A stretch of DNA of 64,000 nt from Brachionus plicatilis. Its lineage: Eukaryota; Rotifera; Eurotatoria; Ploima; Brachionidae. Both the position numbers and the translations under genes were made by a program. The notes under the pieces were generated by a model that saw only the letters and a program-made list of their open reading frames with translations, had not been told where the DNA came from and did no database searches. Below, in pieces: positions 10,039 to 21,800 of the stretch. Position 1 is the first letter of the stretch. Each line of letters begins with the position of its first letter. The stretch is taken from assembly GCA_010279815.1 (NCBI GenBank), contig QEOQ01000214.1, positions 124,001 to 188,000 on the forward strand, read 5' to 3'.

Positions 10039-13000
10039 TTAGTCATGTTCAAATTTATATGAGACTTTGGTAATATATTTTTCTATTATTATACATTTAC
10101 ACATAATAGCATCGCATCTTATTATTCTATGCTTTGATTTTAGCTCAAATATTTTGAAAAAATGTGTAAAAGATTCAATATTAACTAGTGCAGAAAAATC
10201 TTTAGAAAATAAATTATCCAAATCTCGAAAACTATTTAAAACATCAAGTTTTACGATCAATGCATAAAAGTTATTTTCATACTCATAAAATTTTAAAATT
10301 TTCCCATATTTTTCAGACTTCTTTCCTATAAAACATACTGTATGATTATTATTTCCTTTTTTATCATAATTTAAAGTGCAAAAAATCTGCCCAGAAACCA
10401 AGGCTCGATCTGATTTAACTAAAATTTCATCTTGAAAATCAATTTTAATTTTTTTGAACAAATCTTTTTCTAATTCACTTAATCTTTCTCTGAAAACAGG
10501 CCTTAGAAGTTGATCTTTCTTCTTATGTTCTTTCATTAAAAAATCTATATAATCTTTCAATTCATGATTTTTACTTTGATATTTTTTTAAAACATTGAAA
10601 AAATTCTTAGAAACAAAAAGCTTTTTACTGAGCTGGCATAAAAACCCATTAGTTCCCATCATTAGTTTTTTCATATTTCCAAGCGAACCCTTAAAACTTT
10701 TGAATTTTTAAATTTTTTTTTCCAAAAATTACCTCAAAAAAAAAAGCACTATGACATTGAAGTGGACCATGCATAATAACTTGATCATATAGATGAAGAT
10801 GTGCGTGAATAGTGTAATTATATTCACTAGTACCATAATATTTGCCTATTGAATCGTGATAACTTTCAATCATCTTTTTAGCAACTTCAAGCATATCTCG
10901 GTTATCAATCGGTTCATAGAAAATTCTTGTTGAAAAAACGTATAATATAAGTAAGTTCCAATATGGAACTGGCAAAAATTTCATTAGAACAGGAACAGAA
11001 ACGAAAAATAAAAATTGTTTTAATTCAGATGACTTGTATTGAAGTTTAGAATCATATTGTTTAAATTTTCTGGAAAATTCGCTTGGAAATTTTATAGTTG
11101 AAAGAATTTTGTTTATTTGACATAGTTTGTCTCCTATTAAAGTTTAAAATATTTTTTCAATAAATTTCATTTTTAAAAATAACAAATTACCAATAAAGCA
11201 ATCTGAATTTTGATTTTCAAAATATTGTTTTAACAGCCATCAACAATGTCCCTGTAATATTAGATGCATATAATCAAACGGAACCTGCTCAGGAATTGCA
11301 ATAACGTTAATAAATGGTGATGGTCCTTTTATTCCAAATAAGTTTTCTTTAGCTCTTTTATCTGTCAAAAGGCTTAATTTTTCATAGTCCTTTGTAGTTT
11401 TTAATTTGAACTAAATGACAGTAGTAATTTAAAAAAATTAAAAAAAAAAAAACAAATGTAAGAAAAAAATGTGTCAATTAAGTAAAATTTATATTAATAT
11501 CTTACATTTAATGGACCATAAATCATTTTCCTGGACACATTATCATATTCACCTGGATGAAAGCATGTTGCACAACCATATCTTCCATTAAATTGCATTA
11601 TATTTAAAGCGGAAGCCTTTGCTGGTAAGTCAGCTATCAAACTTTGACATCTAACTCTGAATTTTAATCCTAAAAAAATATTAAAATTTAAAGTTAAAGT
11701 TTAATAAAAACTAGAAAAAATATACCTTTGAATTCAAGAGGAATATTAATTAACTCTGAAAGATTTTTCAGTGATTTTTCGAAAAAAAAATTGTAATCAG
11801 GTTTTTGTTTGTTTAACCAAAGGCCTTTAAATTTAATAATTAAAGTAAGTTAAATAATAAGTCATATTTTAGGGCAATGTGAAAATTTAGTACAAAAAAT
11901 TAATGTACAAAAAGTAAAAACGCTATAATTTATTTTCTAAATAAGCAAAAATGGTCCTAAAATGGTCCATAAAACGTACAATATTGAACAAATTTACAAC
12001 AGAATACAAAGATCTGCAAAAATACTGAAATTTTCTGTAAAATGCACACCACCAAAAAAATTTGATTAAAAAATGCAATAAATTGCAGAGTTTTTGCGGA
12101 GCTTTGAATTCGGTTGTACAAATTTGTACAGTTGTACATTTTAAATGACCATTTTTGCACAATTAGAAAATAAATTATAGCGTTTTTACTTTTTGTACTG
12201 TAATTTTCGAACCAAAATTTCACATTGTCATATTTTAGTTTAATATATTCTTCCATAATAGAAAATATTATAAAGGGAGAAAAAAAAATACCAAGAATAA
12301 TTAAATTATTAAAATTTTCTCTTGTCGATTGGTTCAGTTCAATGATAGTTGAAACTAGAGGCCATAAACAGTAATTTTTGGATCTGACCAAAGGACACCC
12401 ATCAGTACTAAGATTTAGTGACAATGGAATCTCATTGCCACTTAAATTTTTAATGAATGATTTATACACGCTGCCATCTAAAGCTGATTTTATTAAGCCT
12501 TGACTTTTGTTTTTTTTAGCAAGATGAAAACTTTCTTTTATTTGATTTAATTTTTCCGAGTCTTCTAAAATAGTAATTAATTGAGATTTTAAATCAAAAC
12601 AAACCATCTTTGAGCATGGTTTTTGACATTGTTGACACAAAGCTATTTTCTCAGAAAAATTGTTATTGAATAAAATTGGAGGAGCCGAAATATTACAATA
12701 TTGACATAATTCATAATACATCGATTCTTTGACATTGCTGAATTTTTTATTGAATGAATTGAATGTTTTCGGACAGATATTAGGTTGTGGTAAAATGATT
12801 CTTATTAATTTTAATATATCATTAATTGCAATTTCGGCTAAATTATGACGAATTTTGATTAAATTCAAAGCTAGAAGAAATTCTGATTTCTTTATATCAG
12901 CCTTTTCATACAAAGCTGTAGGTGAATCATCAATTTTATCTTCTGCCTCAGAAGATTGAGATTTATCACTAAGATCAGTGGTTGTTTTTGAAAATTCGGA

Positions 13001-13270
13001 CTCGGAAAAAATATCTTTGTTGCTAAAATCATCAGCACTTAAATTATTATCTGAGTGAAAATCTAATAATTATCAATATTAAAAAAATATTAAGAAAAAA
13101 TTAATAAGTTTTACCAAGAATGTTTTGATCGTCTATTTCTTTAGCAGGTAATTTATTTTGATTAATTTCTAATTTTCTTTCGTCATTTTCCGAAGAGCTA
13201 CTAGATGATGATTTTCTTCTAAAAGAAAGCTTTTTGAGACGATCCCGGTATCGTTTTTGGCGAGCATATC
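10039..13270 (-). CDS. CACTA/EnSpm-type transposase, one in-frame stop
   Basis: Exons at about 13115-13270, 12292-13062, 11726-11824, 11506-11669, 11191-11410, 10733-11133 and 10039-10689 join in one frame. The first exon reads RQKRYRDRLKKLSFRRK; its true start was not found. A CxxC pair set follows (CQYCN, CQQCQKPC), then LNLSTDGCPLVRSKNYCLWP and LGLWLNKQKPD across an exon junction. Next come DLPAKASALNIMQFNGRYGC, CFHPGE, YNYTIHAHLHLYDQVI with MHGPLQCHSAFFFE, and a GT.G-type C-terminal region ending at a normal stop. This order matches animal EnSpm/CACTA transposases. A TGA at 11240-11242 interrupts GHC-stop-WLLK, where the family has a charged residue. Every other junction is clean, so the copy died recently or the stop is an error or polymorphism. 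Confidence 0.75.
11873..12227. mobile_element. foldback MITE in a transposase intron
   Basis: The 355-base element has inverted arms of about 70 bases. The left arm is GGCAATGTGAAAATTTAGTA followed by TACAAAAAGTAAAAACGC. The right arm, reversed, is CAATGTGAAATTTTGGTTCG followed by the same GTACAAAAAGTAAAAACGC. It is flanked by an 11-12 base direct repeat, (G)TCATATTTTAG, at 11861-11872 and 12227-12238. It lies wholly inside the 467-base intron 11825-12291. Minus-strand frames here are chance products of the arms. Confidence 0.85.
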
Positions 13271-14309
13271 AAATTTTGCTAGATCCAAGGTTAGAGAATT
13301 ATTCTAATTTTTCAAGAATAATTTATGTTAATTTTTAATATCATAAATTATGTTAAAATTTTAATAAACTTTCATGTATAAGTGGTTATATTTGCTAATT
13401 AAGCATTAATATAATTTAATTTAATTAGATATTAATTTTTTCAATATTTTCAAGAAATTTATTATATTGTCAGAATTAAATAAAGAAATTTTAATATGGC
13501 TTTATTTTTTTCATTCACTCCTTGGTTATGTTTGATTTTCTTTTTCAGGTATAAATTATCTTCGGAAGATTCATCTTCAAAAATTTTCTTTTTTTTCAAA
13601 AAAGTTAATGGCGATTCTGACATTTTTAGAAAACAAATTTTTTTTAGGCAAAGTGGATTTTTAATATTTTTTCTATTTGCTTTTTTTGTACAAAATTTTT
13701 AAATGCGCGATTTCATTGCATTGCAATTAACACAGTCTTTAGCCTTTTAAAACTTTAAAATTTCAATTTTATATTGCAATGCAATGCAATAAAATGACTC
13801 ATTTAAAATTTTGAGAAAAAAAGAACAAATTGAAAATTGATCAGAAATTTCACCTTGCCATTTCGGATTTAATTTCTTCGACAAATTATTATATTATTAT
13901 CCACATATAGCCTATAAAATTGGAGCCAATAGCAAGATTTTATTGTCGCTTCACTTTAAAATGTTTTTCAAGAACCGCTCCACAATTATAAAGTTCAATA
14001 AAGCTGCTTATTAGCTTCTCCATTCTTTTGTAATTTTTTCCGATACGATTGTCAAATGAAATAAATGGGATTCTGGTATAATTTCGGAAAATTAAAAAAG
14101 AAGAGAGAAATTAAAAAACAACCATAACAAAAACACATTTTTAATATTGAATGAAGTTGCTTTTAACCCATCCCTTCTTTTGTAATTTTCCGATTAGAAA
14201 TTCAAAGAAATAAATTTTGAATACTACTCAAATTAATTAGTTTAACTTTACATTAAAGGCCACTATGAATATAATAAAAAAATCACTTTTTAGTACAGAA
14301 AAACAAATT

Positions 14310-14450
14310 GTTTACAAGCACTTTTTATTATTATTTATACTTTTTATTTTTTGTTTTTTTTTATTCTTTTTAAAATAAAATTTAAAATTTAGTCCTTAGT
14401 GAGAAAAATTGTGAAATACTGAACTCATCTTAAAATAAAATACACAATAG
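14310..14450. repeat. dispersed repeat shared with 52069-52180
   Basis: About 110-140 bases, from TTTACAAGCACTTTTTATTA through AATTTAGTCCTTAGTGAG to TCTTAAAATAAAATACAC, resemble 52069-52180 in the same orientation. The copy lies inside the proposed CACTA borders. It may be internal CACTA sequence whose relic survives at 52 kb, or a separate repeat. Confidence 0.45.
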
Positions 14451-14740
14451 AAAAACAAATAAATAATGAATAAAAAATTACATTTAATTAGATATAGTAT
14501 CATATTTTTTTTTTATTAATGATTCATCTAGTTAACCAAAATCACCTCATTATAAAACATTTTTTTTCTTTAGGAGATCTTAAGGTTACCTCTCGATAAT
14601 AAAAATAACATTACGAGACAAAAAAATACACCCTGACAAATTTTTTCAATGAAATTTCTCTTAAGGATCTTTGAAAGATATTTTATAATTTTTTTCTTTT
14701 AATATCTCTAAGAGATCGCCTACGAGAATTTTACATGGGT

Positions 14741-15784
14741 ACGTCTGATTAGACAGTCCTTCACTAGCTCTGGTCTGATGTGCCCTCGATGCCCGCTTCT
14801 GGGCGGTCCAACTTGTAGAGAGGAGTGCCATTCGACAGTGTCCAGTCCTTTCTGAATTTTGAACATTTCTATCAAATCACCCCTGGCTCTCCTTTCCTCC
14901 AGCGTTGTCAACTTCAGTTTTAGGCACCTGTCTTCGTATGTCATGTCGCGTAGTTGAGTTGGGACTTTGGTGGCACGGCGCTGAACTTTTCCCAGTGTGT
15001 TTATCTCGCCGAGGCGGTGTAGTCTCCATGCTTGGATTGCATACTCGAGATGCGGTCTGACGTACGTAGTGTACATTTGTTTCCAAACATACGCATCCCT
15101 CGAAACCAGCGTCTTGCGAAGCACTCCGAACATGGAGTTGGCTTTTGCCGCGGATTTATCCACCTGAATCTTTGTGCCCAAAGTGTCACTCACATGGACT
15201 CCCAGGTCTTTTTCCGTTTTAGTAACCTCAAGCTCGTGTGGTATACCGGTCGACCTATCTAGGATGTGGTATTTATTCCCCGGGTTACGCTTTCCGTAAT
15301 GCATGACCTTACATTTGCCGAGGTTCAGTTTCATCAGCCATTTGTCGCACCATGCTGCTAAGGCTTCCATGTCGCGTTGCAGTTGCTCACTACAGCTGCT
15401 CGTGAGTAAGCGCACGATGATCTTGCAGTCATCTGCATATAGCTTACATGGAAAGCTTATATGTTCTGGTAGGTCGTTTATGAAGACCACGAAGAGCGTT
15501 GGACCTATGACTGAGCCCTGAAGGACCGAGCTCGTGACTGGTGCCTATTCCGAACAATACTCGCCGAGGACAACTCTTTGCCTCCTGCCCGAAAGGAACG
15601 CCCTGATCCATCTGAGTACGGTTCCTTCTACCCCGTGAGCCGAAAGCTTGAGCAACAGTCTTTGATGTGGAACCTTGTCAAAAGCCTTCGCAAAATCGGT
15701 GTAGATGACATCTACTGGGCACTTGTCTGCAATTGCTCTTGTCGTCAAATCGGCTGATTCTAAGAGGTTCGTCACGCAGGCCAT
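14741..15784 (-). pseudogene. truncated non-LTR retrotransposon (CR1/Jockey-like reverse transcriptase)
   Basis: The minus strand encodes the middle and end of a LINE reverse transcriptase. It begins at CVTNLLESADL and continues with IYTDFAKAFDKVPHQRLLLK (first catalytic Asp), SVLQGSVIGPTLFVVFIND, and LYADD (catalytic YADD box). Thumb and C-terminal segments follow (VRPHLEYAIQAW, VQRRATK, YEDRCLKLKLTTLEERR). A TAG at 15545-15547 splits the frame between YCSE and APVTSS. The 5' end is cut at about 15784, so the endonuclease and first half of the RT are missing. The 3' end is cut near 14740, where the CACTA edge begins. The element is far richer in GC than its neighbours. It is not functional. 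Confidence 0.85.
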
Positions 15785-16130
15785 AGATAGATAATATTTG
15801 AATTTATTTTAGATTAGTAACTGATCTAATTCCAAATATTATCCCATCATGTAATAAGTCATGTCATGACTATGAATTGAACATTTTTTTTAAATCCTAC
15901 AAGAACATCCTGCGGTTCTAGGTGGAATTTTTAGTATTGCCTTTTCTTAAAGTAAGCCCATTTATCTCTTTTATTTATCTCTTGCATCATCGGACTGAAT
16001 TGGAGCATAAACTAATTCAATAATTGTTAAAAAGTATTTTTAGCAAGCTAAAACAATTAAAATAACTTTTGAAAAAATAAATAAATTTATTATTTAAAAA
16101 ATTAAGGATTTAAAAAAATACACATAACTG
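15785..16130. other. AT-rich spacer
   Basis: No gene was recognised between the LINE fragment and the fukutin-like gene. Confidence 0.5.
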
Positions 16131-17227
16131 TTACAAAGGCATTTTTTCACCTTTTGATAAGCGATACCTTATAAAATTTAAAGTTTTATCTTTCAAAAAT
16201 TTGCCTTTATGGCAGAACTTGATAGCATTTAGCCATTGATTCAAATTCCAATTTTTCCATGCTTTCAAATTTGGCGATACTTTAAACTTTTTGTCCGGTC
16301 TTTGCCATCCATTTTCACCGTAAATTTCATTCAACACTCTTACAGGATCACAAGGAACAAGAAATTTTTCTTCATGAAGCTCAGCTGAACAAATACCAGA
16401 GAATTTGCTGAATAAAGTTCTCTTTACTTGGCGTCCACTGTGATAAGGAAACCATTGATGAGTTTGATTTAATTCGTAGGTAAAGAATAAATCAATGTGA
16501 AATGCATTTTCTTGGCCGATTCTGAATTCCAGACTATCATTGTCAAGTCCAAATTTTAAACTTAATGGAATGAGTTTGTCATTTATCAGGAAATTTTCTA
16601 TTTCAGAATCGAATTGATCCGAATATAAACTAAGATCAGCATCTGTTGTGTGAGGTATAATACCACATTCCCTGTACCAACCCAACAATGTTCCTGCCAT
16701 GAGCCAGTAGACTTTTTGATTTGACTCAAGTAAATCTTTAATATAACTAAATCTAGAAACAAAAAAAGTTGTTTTGACTACATTTTGTTTTTGTATTTTA
16801 TAAGTTGATTCAGCAAGTTGTTGATTACATTCAATAAATTTTGAATGCTTGTATTGATACAAAAAATGACTTGTATCTAATGGAACTGTAAAAAATCTCG
16901 ATTTGTGCTCAATAACAACTGTTTTGAATCTTTATTTTAATTATTGGATAAATTCTAGTTTAATATAAAAATAAAAATAAAAAATTTTTTTAATACTTGT
17001 TTAAAGCTCTATTGAAGCCAGAGAATAATTTTGTCATATAGTCTATTTTAAAATCATCTTGAGGAATCCAGTAAAAGTTTCCACGAGGATACATTATTGA
17101 AACATAATAGTAAAACTGTCCACATTTGATGTAGATGCTTGCTGGAATTAAAAGATCAAAATCTTTAAAATTTGTTGGAATGATATTTCATTTTTTATTC
17201 CTTTTAACATCTTCAAATAAGACTTTC
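16131..17227 (-). CDS. fukutin-like (LicD family) protein, 3' part only
   Basis: The final exon is 16131-16929. The exon before it ends at 16997 and starts at or below 17227. They join through FNRALNK/FKTVVIEHKSRF. The C-terminal half carries the LicD/fukutin signature: LMAGTLLGWYREC, then IIPHTTDADLS (the acidic TDAD metal-binding motif), HIDLFFTYE, and the closing NWNLNQW that resembles fukutin's ISEWDE region. The upstream segment FYYYVSIMYPRGNFYWIP also fits fukutin. Human fukutin is a Golgi ribitol-phosphate transferase acting on alpha-dystroglycan. The N-terminal membrane anchor was not found. A TGA lies at 17188-17190 if the upstream exon begins at 17227, but a nearer acceptor (near 17153) would put it in the intron. 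This is either an incomplete view of a real gene or a 5'-truncated copy. Confidence 0.65.
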
Positions 17228-18836
17228 CTAAACAAAAATTATGTAAGCCTTTGGTCCATAAAAATTAAGAAATAATTTACTCGGAAAGATTTTTATCAAA
17301 TTGTCAATTGAGAATTCAAAAAATAATAAAAAATTTTTTGCTTGAGATATTTTTATTCATTTTAAATACGATATCAAATTGAATAAAAAATTTTTATATA
17401 ATTAAATTTGCTGTTGTTAATTTTTTATTTGTATTTAAAATAAAATGGTTGTTTTTCAAAGGAGAAGATACTGCATTTGATATAAAAATAATTTTGATTA
17501 TTTTGTGCAGAAAAATTATTCGAATTCAATTTATCAATTCTAATTGCTTTTTTATTTTATTTCAGCGTTCCAAATAAATTACCTTTGATTACCAAATCAC
17601 CAAATCAAAATAATATGTCATTTGGTCGAAAAAATAAAGAAATTTTATTGAAATTTTTATTTCATTTATTTTGGAATTGTTTTTAATTAAATTGCTAGAA
17701 AAAAGAATCTGAAAAACTTTGAATAATAAATACAAAAATAAAATTTATTTCTAATTAATTTATTTTAAAACACTAAACCTTGTTTTCTGTTTTGGAAAGA
17801 TTCAGTTGAACAAAAGTTGTAATAAATCTAAATTTTAAAATAAATTAGAAAAAGTTTTCTTTTATTTTAGCCAAAAATTAAAGTTCTAAGATTAAATTCA
17901 TTATTGCATCATATACAAAGAAAATTACCCAAGTTTTTCAATAAATTTAAAAAATATTTTAAATATGTTTTTTTTATTTGTCATATATAGAAGTATTTAT
18001 TGTATAAAGTTTTTATGAAAAAATAAATTTTCTAGCAAATTATTTCATTTGATCCAAACAAATTTTAAACTTTTAATGCTGAGCTTTAATGAGACAAAAT
18101 TGCAAAAAAAATTTACATGAAAAAAAAGAGCCATTTAAAATTAGATCAACAATTATCAATTTAATTAAATCATTAATAAAAATCATTGAAAAATAATTAA
18201 AAAATATAAATATTATGAAAAAGGATTCCTTATGCCAAAAAAGATTTTTGATTAGGTCTTTGAAATCTAATTTTTTTGCAAATATTCAAAAATCTTAAAA
18301 ATAATAAATTTAACAAAAAGTTTAAATTTAAAAAATAAAAAAAATAATTGATTTGTTTGATTTAGCTTCATTTAAATCTAAATTTAAAAAATTTAAAAGA
18401 TTTTAAAAGATCTTGATTCCACCAATGTCCTTCAAGTCTGATCACTACTAATTTTTTTCTTATATTAGCTGAAAAGCACCCATCAATCGTTTCCATTTCA
18501 TATTAGACCCAATTTATTTAGAACAATCTAATAGCAAAGTAAATATTTTTTGAATTAAAATTTTCGAAAAGCATCAGAATGTGGAAATCGTGAAATTTCA
18601 AAATATAAATAAATGTCATCAAATATGCTCACAGAGAGAGTTAAATTCTTAACCCTTGAGCGATTAAATCACAACTTTCAAAAAATTAAACACTTCTTTT
18701 CAATTAAATATTTTGAACATTTTTGACTTAAATTCAAGTTAATAATGCTTGATAAAAAAATTATGTTTATAAAAATTTATTTGAATTTAAACCTAGAATA
18801 GGTTCAAATTGGATTGAAACATTTCGAATTTTTTAG
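17228..18836. other. AT-rich region, no gene recognised
   Basis: This stretch should hold the 5' exons of the fukutin-like gene if it is complete, and the promoter of mitofusin A. I see no convincing exon. The TTTTTTAG before the mitofusin ATG could be the acceptor of an intron in its 5' leader. Confidence 0.4.
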
Positions 18837-21800
18837 ATGATGTCAGACCGAATGCCTAGTGCAAAATTACTTCGAAACTCTTCAATGGCTCCGTTGGCCT
18901 CAAACGGACTTCATTCTTTAAATCTTAGCAATGAGTCTGACGATGCTTCATCTCCACTCAAATTGTTCAAACAAGCCAAACAATCAATGAACTCAATTTA
19001 CCAAGATTTTAACTCAATTATCTCAGAAATAAATGCTTTTTTTGATTGTAAATTTTAATAAAAAATTTTATTGTTTTTTAAATCAAAATTTAAAAAAAAT
19101 TTAGCTGCTGAATTGAAATCAAGCGATGTGGTGAGCTATGCGGAAATACAAAAAATACAAGGCTTCAAAGACAAGTGTGAAGGTCTGATCAAAATGATAT
19201 CACGTGACCGAATGAAGTGTGTTTTTTTCGGTCGCACCAGCAATGGAAAGAGCTCTACCATCAATGCCATGCTGCACCAAAAAATACTGCCCATGGGCAT
19301 TGGTCACACTACCAACTGTTTTCTCCAGGTCGAAGGCTCAGACCTGTCCGAACAAGATGCTTGCTTTTACATACCTGGTTGTGATCAGCCAGAGCAAATA
19401 AAAAATCTGCTCAATCTTGGATCTGCATTGTCCAAAGAAAAATTGGACTCGAGCAGCTTGGTGCGGGTTCTTTGGCCCAAGGAAAAATGCCGCTTGCTCA
19501 AAGAAGATGTTGTCTTGGTGGACAGTCCGGGCATTGATGTCTCAATTGATTTGGACACATGGATAGACCAGAATTGTCTGGATGCTGATGTTTTTGTGCT
19601 TGTGGTCAATGCCGAGTCCACTTTGACCAAAACTGAAAAGGACTTTTTTCACAAAGTTAGCGAAAAGTTGACTCAGCCAAACATATTTATTCTGAACAAC
19701 CGATGGGATGCCACTGCCTACGAACCAGAGACTGCTGAAATAGTCCGAGATCAACACATCGAAAGAGATAAGGAATTTTTGTGCAATGAACTGAAGACAT
19801 GTGACAAAAATCAGGCAAATAGCAGAATTTATTTCATATCAGCTCGCGAGGTTCTACTCACCAGGACTCAGAATAATCCGCAGCTTCCACCAGGATATCA
19901 AAACCGACTCCTTCAGTTCGAATGGTTCGAGGAAGAATTCGAAAAATGTATTTCAATGAGTGCAGTGAAAACCAAGTTTGATCAACCAGCTCAACGAGGC
20001 AAGGCAATGGCAGCCACTTTGAGTGCCACTCTGGAAAATTGTCACCAGCAAGCAATTGAAAAAAAAAATCTTTTTGAATTAAATTTGAAAAATTTAATCA
20101 AAAAAATTCACGAAACCGAACAAAAACTGCAGGATTTTACCCAAGACATGAAGGACAAAATCCGCGATGTCATGGAAGATGTGGAAAAAAATGTCACTTT
20201 AACTCTAAATGATGAGATTCGGAGAATTAGTGTTCTGATTGATGAATTTGAGCGTCCATTTCACCCGGACGAAAGTCAATTAAATTGGTACAAAAAAGAG
20301 ATGAATGAATACCTAGATCAAAAGTTGGGATTAAATTTAGCCAAGCGTTTAGATGAGCCTTTAATTCAAAGCCTACAATCAACTCAAAACGATATTAAAA
20401 GTGAGTTTTTTTTTCAATAATTTAAATGACAATTTTTTAGGGAAAAGAAAGTCGTAAATAAATACAATGCAAATACTATTCCAAGCTCAAAAACGCACTT
20501 TTTCTTAAATTTAATCATTTTCTGATATTTTACAAAAAATTACCAAATTTTAGGTAAAATTTGGTACGAATAAATAATCTTACATCAAATGAAGTTTTTA
20601 AAAAAATGTACCCTTATGAAATCTGACGTAAAAATACGTCATTTTTGTAAAATCTCAGAAAATGATTAAATTTAAGAAAAAGTGCCTTTTTGAGCTTTTT
20701 TTTAGTTTTTTTTTATGAGCGGCGGTGAAGTTTGGAGCAAAAAAACTTAAAGCAAAGCAAAATTTTTTTTTTATTTAAAAATTAAATATTAATTTTGAAA
20801 AATCTTAAAAATTTTAACATGAAATCTAAAAAAAAGTTAAAAAAACTTATTTATTGGTACTGTTTCTATAAATATTCGATCTATCCTTTTAAATTTAAAG
20901 AATTTTAAAATTTTTTGCTTTTTTTTACTTTTAAAAAATTATGTTTAAAAATTTTTAACATTTATTTTTAAAATAATTGCTAAAAATTGAAATAAAACTG
21001 GTGTTAAATTTAATAAAACAAATTTTGCTCCAGTTTTTGCTCCATACTTCACCACCGCTTTTTATAATTCTTAAAATTTACAATTATTAGAAAAAAAACT
21101 ATCAAAGTTCCAAATTTTTTACATTTTTTTACAGATAAAAATGTCAGAGAATGAATTTTTATAAAAGAAATACTCGAAATAATTTTCTCGAAAGTATTTG
21201 TATATAATGACAACATCTTTAATTTTTAAAAGATCTGATTCAGACAAATTATAAGATCAAAAGCCTTTTTTAGACAATTTATATATTTTTAACATTTTTC
21301 TTTAGTTAAAGATCGTTGAAACTTTTAATTTCTGAATTTGATTTACAACATGATTTTCTATCTACCTCTTTAAATTCATACCACAACAGCTCAATTGGAT
21401 TCAGATCTGGTGAACGTGGTGGGGAACGAATTTAAACAATATATTTCTTAATTTTTTTTTTTAATTTGTTTGATTTTTTTACCAATACAGTAGCATTATT
21501 GTTCAAATATGACAAACATTCTGGTAACTTATGTTTTGGGTCATTATCTTGATGCAAAATAAAGTCAAAATCATAAAGGGCAATTAAAAGTCAGAAAAAA
21601 TATAATTACAATAAAAATAATTTAAATAACAATTTTTTTTACCAAAAATTGCATTTTCGAACATTTTATTAATTAAATTTACGTAAAAATTGTAGAAAAT
21701 TTAGAACTCTTATTGTTATTATCTTTCTTTTAAATTTTTAGAATCATAAAAAAAGTCCAAAAACACACTTTTTCTTCAATGTAAACATTTTCTGGAATAT

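Larger units (their letters stand above)
8249..14740 (-). mobile_element. CACTA (EnSpm)-type DNA transposon, near full length
   Basis: The element contains two head-to-tail minus-strand genes: a seven-exon transposase (10039 to about 13270) and a BEN-like protein (8714-9973). The proposed edges are CACCCATAAGAAAA at 8249 and the reverse complement of ACCCATGTAAAATT ending at 14740. Just inside both edges are clusters of AGAGATCT and CTCTTAGATATCTCT words (about 8277-8395 and 14572-14735), resembling the subterminal repeats of this superfamily. The exact ends are inferred; the coding content is solid. A smaller MITE (11873-12227) sits in an intron of the transposase. Confidence 0.6.

Noticed and set aside
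11923..12162. Minus-strand frame in the transposase region
   Set aside because: It lies inside the MITE arms within an intron and is not part of the transposase.
13496..13702. Phe-rich plus-strand frame
   Set aside because: It is a translation of T-rich sequence within the CACTA element, without features.
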